Assembly: GCF_001591145.1 (NCBI RefSeq)
Contig: NZ_BCUF01000026.1
Coordinates: 1-64,000, forward strand
Origin: Vibrio harveyi NBRC 15634 = ATCC 14126 = KCTC 12724
Lineage (GTDB): Bacteria; Pseudomonadota; Gammaproteobacteria; Enterobacterales; Vibrionaceae
DNA: 64,000 nucleotides
Direction: 5' to 3'
Shown: positions 60,672-64,000 of the stretch, one piece after another
Layout: every line of letters starts with the position of its first letter
How positions within the stretch are numbered: the stretch's first letter is position 1
Position numbers and translations under genes: made by a program
Notes under the pieces: model-generated
What the model was told of the DNA's origin: nothing
The model's database searches: none
Seen by the model: only the letters and a program-made list of their open reading frames with translations

Positions 60672-63089
60672 ATGTCTGAAAATTACGATTCATCGAGTAT
60701 TAAGGTACTGAAGGGTCTGGATGCGGTACGTAAGCGTCCAGGTATGTACATCGGCGACACGGACGACGGCACTGGTCTTCACCACATGGTCTTCGAGGTG
60801 GTGGATAACTCAATTGATGAAGCGTTGGCAGGTCACTGTAAAGACATCGTTGTGACAATTCATGAGGACAACTCGGTTTCAGTTACGGATGATGGTCGTG
60901 GCATTCCAACAGAAATGCACCCAGAAGAAAAAGTATCTGCTGCAGAAGTTATCATGACGGTACTTCATGCTGGTGGTAAGTTCGATGATAACTCATACAA
61001 AGTATCAGGCGGTCTACACGGCGTAGGTGTTTCAGTAGTAAACGCACTGTCTGAGAAAGTGGTTCTGACTATCCACCGCGGCGGTCATATCCATACGCAA
61101 ACTTACCATCATGGTGAGCCTCAAGCGCCACTAGCAGTAATTGGTGATACTGACCAAACTGGTACACAAATCCGTTTCTGGCCAAGTGCAGAAACATTCT
61201 CGAACACAGAATTTCACTACGACATCCTAGCGAAGCGTCTACGTGAACTTTCTTTCCTGAACTCTGGTGTTTCAATCAAACTGGTTGATGAGCGCGAAGC
61301 AGACAAGAGCGACCACTTCATGTTTGAAGGTGGTATCCAAGCGTTTGTTGAGCACCTAAACACCAACAAAACACCAATCATCGAGAAAATCTTCCACTTC
61401 GACTTTGAGCGCGAAGATGGTATCTCGGTAGAAGTGGCGATGCAGTGGAATGACGGTTTCCAAGAGAACATCTACTGTTTCACTAACAACATCCCACAAC
61501 GCGACGGTGGTACTCACCTTGCCGGTTTCCGTGCAGCACTAACGCGTACACTGAACTCTTTCATGGACAAAGAAGGCTTCTCTAAGAAAGCGAAAACAGC
61601 AACTTCTGGTGATGACGCGCGTGAAGGTCTAACTGCGGTTGTTTCGGTTAAAGTGCCTGATCCTAAGTTCTCAAGCCAAACTAAAGACAAACTGGTTTCT
61701 TCTGAAGTGAAGTCAGCGGTTGAATCAGCAATGGGTGAGAAACTGTCTGAGTTCCTAATTGAGAACCCGGCAGAAGCGAAGATGGTTTGTTCGAAAATCA
61801 TCGATGCAGCTCGTGCTCGTGAAGCGGCGCGTAAAGCTCGTGAAATGACTCGTCGTAAAGGCGCACTAGACCTAGCTGGTCTGCCAGGCAAACTTGCAGA
61901 CTGTCAGGAAAAAGATCCAGCACTCTCTGAACTATACATAGTGGAGGGTGATTCGGCAGGCGGCTCCGCAAAACAAGGCCGTAACCGTAAGAACCAAGCA
62001 ATCCTACCGCTAAAAGGTAAGATTCTTAACGTAGAAAAAGCGCGTTTCGACAAGATGCTTTCTTCTCAAGAAGTAGCAACGCTGATCACTGCACTAGGCT
62101 GTGGTATCGGTCGTGATGAGTACAACCCGGATAAACTGCGTTACCACAACATCATCATCATGACCGATGCTGACGTCGATGGTTCGCACATCCGTACGCT
62201 ACTGTTGACCTTCTTCTACCGTCAAATGCCAGAGCTTATCGAGCGTGGCTATGTGTACATTGCTCAGCCACCGCTTTACAAAGTGAAGAAAGGCAAACAA
62301 GAGCAGTACATCAAAGACGAAGATGCGATGAACCAATACCAAGTTGCTTTGGCACTTGATAACGCATCGCTACACGTAAACGCAGAAGCACCAGCATTGG
62401 CAGGCGAAGCGCTAGAGAAGCTAGTTCAGCAATACAACGCTGGTATCAAGCTAGCGGATCGCATGAGCCGCCGCTACCCAAGCGCACTAGTTCATGAGCT
62501 AATTTACACGCCGCGTCTAACGGCAGAGCAATGTCACAATGCTGCAGCAGTAGAAGCGTGGACAAAACAGCTTGTTGAGCAGCTAAACGCGAAAGAAGTA
62601 GGCGCAAGCCAATACAGCTTCGAAGTTGAGCAACACGAAGAGCTAGGTCTAAACCTACCTAAGATCATCGTACGTACTCACGGTGTGACTCATGACTACG
62701 CACTAAGCATCGACCTACTGAACTCGAAAGAGTACGGCAAACTAGCGGATCTATCTGAAGCGCTAGACGGTCTGCTAGAAGAAGGCGCTTACATCAAACG
62801 TGGTGAGCGTACTCAGCCGGTATCAAGCTTTGCAGCGGCACTTGAGTGGCTAATCAAAGAGTCGCGTCGTGGTCTAAGCCTACAGCGCTACAAAGGTCTA
62901 GGTGAGATGAACCCAGATCAGCTTTGGGAAACCACAATGGACCCAGAGACACGTCGCATGATGCAAGTAACCATTGAAGATGCGGTAGGCGCAGACCAAT
63001 TGTTCACAACGCTAATGGGTGACCAAGTTGAGCCGCGTCGTAACTTCATTGAAGAGAACGCGCTGAAAGTAGCAAACCTAGACGTTTAG
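60672..63089 (+). CDS. gyrB: DNA gyrase subunit B
   Basis: ATPase subunit of gyrase. The 805-residue protein has the GHKL ATPase domain (Glu42 in FEVVDNSIDEALAGH, GRGIPTE, GGLHGVGVSVVNALS), a transducer domain, the TOPRIM domain (EGDSAGGSAKQGR, TDADVDGSHIRTLLL) and the C-terminal QLWETTMDPETR segment. The GyrB sequence is very like those of the Vibrio Harveyi clade. Confidence 0.98.
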   Translation: MSENYDSSSIKVLKGLDAVRKRPGMYIGDTDDGTGLHHMVFEVVDNSIDEALAGHCKDIVVTIHEDNSVSVTDDGRGIPTEMHPEEKVSAAEVIMTVLHAGGKFDDNSYKVSGGLHGVGVSVVNALSEKVVLTIHRGGHIHTQTYHHGEPQAPLAVIGDTDQTGTQIRFWPSAETFSNTEFHYDILAKRLRELSFLNSGVSIKLVDEREADKSDHFMFEGGIQAFVEHLNTNKTPIIEKIFHFDFEREDGISVEVAMQWNDGFQENIYCFTNNIPQRDGGTHLAGFRAALTRTLNSFMDKEGFSKKAKTATSGDDAREGLTAVVSVKVPDPKFSSQTKDKLVSSEVKSAVESAMGEKLSEFLIENPAEAKMVCSKIIDAARAREAARKAREMTRRKGALDLAGLPGKLADCQEKDPALSELYIVEGDSAGGSAKQGRNRKNQAILPLKGKILNVEKARFDKMLSSQEVATLITALGCGIGRDEYNPDKLRYHNIIIMTDADVDGSHIRTLLLTFFYRQMPELIERGYVYIAQPPLYKVKKGKQEQYIKDEDAMNQYQVALALDNASLHVNAEAPALAGEALEKLVQQYNAGIKLADRMSRRYPSALVHELIYTPRLTAEQCHNAAAVEAWTKQLVEQLNAKEVGASQYSFEVEQHEELGLNLPKIIVRTHGVTHDYALSIDLLNSKEYGKLADLSEALDGLLEEGAYIKRGERTQPVSSFAAALEWLIKESRRGLSLQRYKGLGEMNPDQLWETTMDPETRRMMQVTIEDAVGADQLFTTLMGDQVEPRRNFIEENALKVANLDV

Positions 63090-63226
63090 ACTATTTTTCC
63101 TTTGCTGGATATGCTGATTTCGTTGTCGAAGATGCTCACATACACTTGTATGCTGCGCGCCTTCTCCTAGAACTAAGCATATCCCCCTGCGGAAAAACGA
63201 ATCTAAATTTCTTTTGATAGAATTTT
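63090..63226. repeat. probable dispersed intergenic repeat after gyrB
   Basis: The 137 bases between the gyrB stop codon and its terminator include a short inverted repeat, CATACA-CT-TGTATG (63141-63154), inside a GATGCTCACATACACTTG context followed by CTGCGCGCC. This has the look of a dispersed enterobacterial/Vibrio intergenic repeat, but only one copy is in the window, so that is from memory. Confidence 0.35.
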
Positions 63227-63257
63227 AAAAGCACTGCCTTCGGGTGGTGCTTTTTTA
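63227..63257 (+). terminator. gyrB terminator
   Basis: AAAAGCACTGCC (63227-63238), UUCG tetraloop, GGTGGTGCTTTT (63243-63254) and Ts. The UUCG loop makes it very stable. Confidence 0.93.
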
Positions 63258-63459
63258 TTGAGTGGAGAGAAACCAGATAAAAGAAACGAGACACAAGAAT
63301 GGGCTGCACTCTATGGAGGCGGGGAAGCTTGGCTTTGAAACTCTACATTTAAGGAAAGAGTGGATGTAAGTGGCGCTTTTCATTATTAGTATGTTAGGAC
63401 GTCATCTTCGAGAGGGAGGAACGATCGAGTCGGGGATCTAAAATATTTTCACCGTAGCC
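63258..63459. other. intergenic stretch, nothing recognised
   Basis: About 200 bases between the gyrB terminator and the ibpA heat-shock promoter. Purine-rich, with no open frame longer than about 20 codons and no clear palindrome. Confidence 0.5.
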
Positions 63460-63487
63460 CTTGAAAGCCCATTTTTCGACCTTATAT
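63460..63487 (+). promoter_or_regulatory. sigma-32 heat-shock promoter for ibpA
   Basis: Perfect -35 CTTGAAA (63460-63466), 13-base spacer, and CCTTATAT (63480-63487), six of eight matches to the -10 consensus CCCCATNT. Transcription would start about 63495, giving a roughly 250-base leader. A weaker alternative CTTGACC is at 63594-63600. Confidence 0.68.
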
Positions 63488-63722
63488 CTAGTTATGAAGA
63501 GGGATGGCTAACTTGCTCAACAAGAGAAGAACAGCGCCTCTGGAATCGCTAAACGAGATCGCTCAAGAGAGGATACTCAGTATTAGCACACAACTTGACC
63601 CTAGATTCGACATCATGTCCCCGCACCTAAAGAGTAGGTCAGAGGAATGAATCATCGGATCCCTTAGCTCGGCGTTTTCTTGCATAAATGCGCCACGTGG
63701 ATGACCCTCATCTGGGCTAAGA

Positions 63723-63743
63723 CTATTGCTTAAAAGAGGATAG
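63723..63743 (+). promoter_or_regulatory. ROSE-like RNA thermometer of ibpA
   Basis: In the mRNA, CUAUUGCU (63723-63730) pairs with AGGAUAG (63737-63743) over a short loop, leaving a bulged G at 63728. This is the U-U-G-C-U / Shine-Dalgarno pairing that defines ROSE elements in front of small heat-shock genes. It hides the ribosome binding site (AGAGGA) of ibpA, 4 bases before the start codon, and should melt on warming. Confidence 0.75.
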
Positions 63744-63746
63744 ATT

Positions 63747-64000
63747 ATGCGTAATGTAGATTTCTCACCACTATACCGTAATGCAATTGGCTTCGACCGT
63801 CTGTTTAACCTGATGGAAGCAAGCTCTGCGAAAAACACTTCTGGCGGTTACCCTCCATACAACATCGAGCAAAAAGACGAGCACAACTACCGTATTACTA
63901 TGGCAGTCGCTGGCTTTGCTGAAGATCAGCTCGATTTGACTCAAAACGAAAACATGTTGATCGTGAAGGGCGAGCGTAAAGCAGAAGAAGGTAAAAACTA
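63747..64000 (+). CDS. ibpA: small heat-shock protein IbpA-like (partial)
   Basis: Runs off the right end after 84 codons. MRNVDFSPLYRNAIGFDRLFNLME is the IbpA/IbpB opening, and the alpha-crystallin domain begins at about residue 35 (YPPYNIEQKDEHNYRITMAVAGFAEDQLDL, then MLIVKGERKAEEG). It holds unfolded proteins for refolding by DnaK and ClpB. The heat-shock promoter and RNA thermometer upstream support the call. Confidence 0.93.
   Translation, partial: MRNVDFSPLYRNAIGFDRLFNLMEASSAKNTSGGYPPYNIEQKDEHNYRITMAVAGFAEDQLDLTQNENMLIVKGERKAEEGKN

Noticed and set aside
63302..63352. 17-codon frame starting MGCTLWRRGS after gyrB
   Set aside because: Very short, no conserved features, no terminator or convincing start site.
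63563..63838. 91-codon minus-strand frame overlapping the ibpA start
   Set aside because: It covers the heat-shock leader and the first ibpA codons on the opposite strand, has no ribosome site, and resembles no protein I know.
1..64000. CRISPR arrays, insertion sequences, prophage, integron or defence islands
   Set aside because: No regularly spaced direct repeats, transposase, integrase, attachment-site duplication or composition shift was seen; the gene content is housekeeping throughout.

Overview
The window is core chromosome from a Vibrio, most likely the Harveyi clade, and it contains the replication origin of chromosome I. The evidence is an E. coli-like oriC between mnmG and mioC, dnaA-dnaN-recF-gyrB on its right, parAB and the atp operon on its left, Vibrio-type gene orders (aroE-hemF-tsaC, a ComM gene beside a GGDEF gene, ilvGMEDA with a leader peptide), and Vibrio-like protein sequences throughout. 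I see no insertion sequence, prophage, CRISPR array, tRNA or rRNA gene. Coding density is high and base composition is even, so there is no sign of a recently acquired island.

1-8.5 kb: a gamma-carbonic-anhydrase-like protein, then shikimate (aroE), haem (hemF) and tRNA t6A (tsaC) genes on the minus strand, a PurR-controlled purEK pair, and the minus-strand group yrdD-smg-dprA-LysM protein. 8.6-15.1 kb: the plus-strand def-fmt-rsmB-trkA-trkH run (initiator formylation and deformylation, 16S methylation, potassium uptake), followed by a DUF3157 gene. 15.1-23 kb: a haemolysin-III/TrhA-like membrane protein, a Spo0M-like protein, two probable unannotated small ORFs, then yihD, ccoG, srkA, dsbA, an acyltransferase and a DUF2860 protein. 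23-32.3 kb: a diguanylate cyclase candidate, comM, and the attenuator-controlled ilvGMEDA operon. 32.3-36.3 kb: the punR/punC pair and an ABC-type binding protein divergent from a permease, with no ATPase gene beside them.

36.3-49.2 kb, all minus strand and running away from the origin: glmU, the nine-gene atp operon, parB-parA, rsmG and mnmG. oriC lies at about 49.33-49.64 kb: three 12-13-bp AT-rich units starting with GATC, 14 GATC sites in 240 bp, and several DnaA boxes. 49.7-56.6 kb, also minus strand and so running towards the origin against the replication fork: mioC, mnmE, the rpmH-rnpA-yidD-yidC operon and a polar-amino-acid/cystine-type ABC transporter. 57-63.1 kb: dnaA, dnaN, recF and gyrB. 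The window ends inside an ibpA-type small heat-shock gene whose leader carries a heat-shock promoter and a ROSE-type RNA thermometer.

I do not find a clearly new multi-gene system. The most useful non-obvious signals are a two-sORF cassette with a perfect palindrome (16.8-17.1 kb), stacked palindromes in front of trhA (15.78-15.84 kb), a parS-like site inside the end of recF (60.62 kb), a terminator that separates mioC from oriC, paired terminators after the gene for the dnaA-side binding protein, and the RNA thermometer at the right end.
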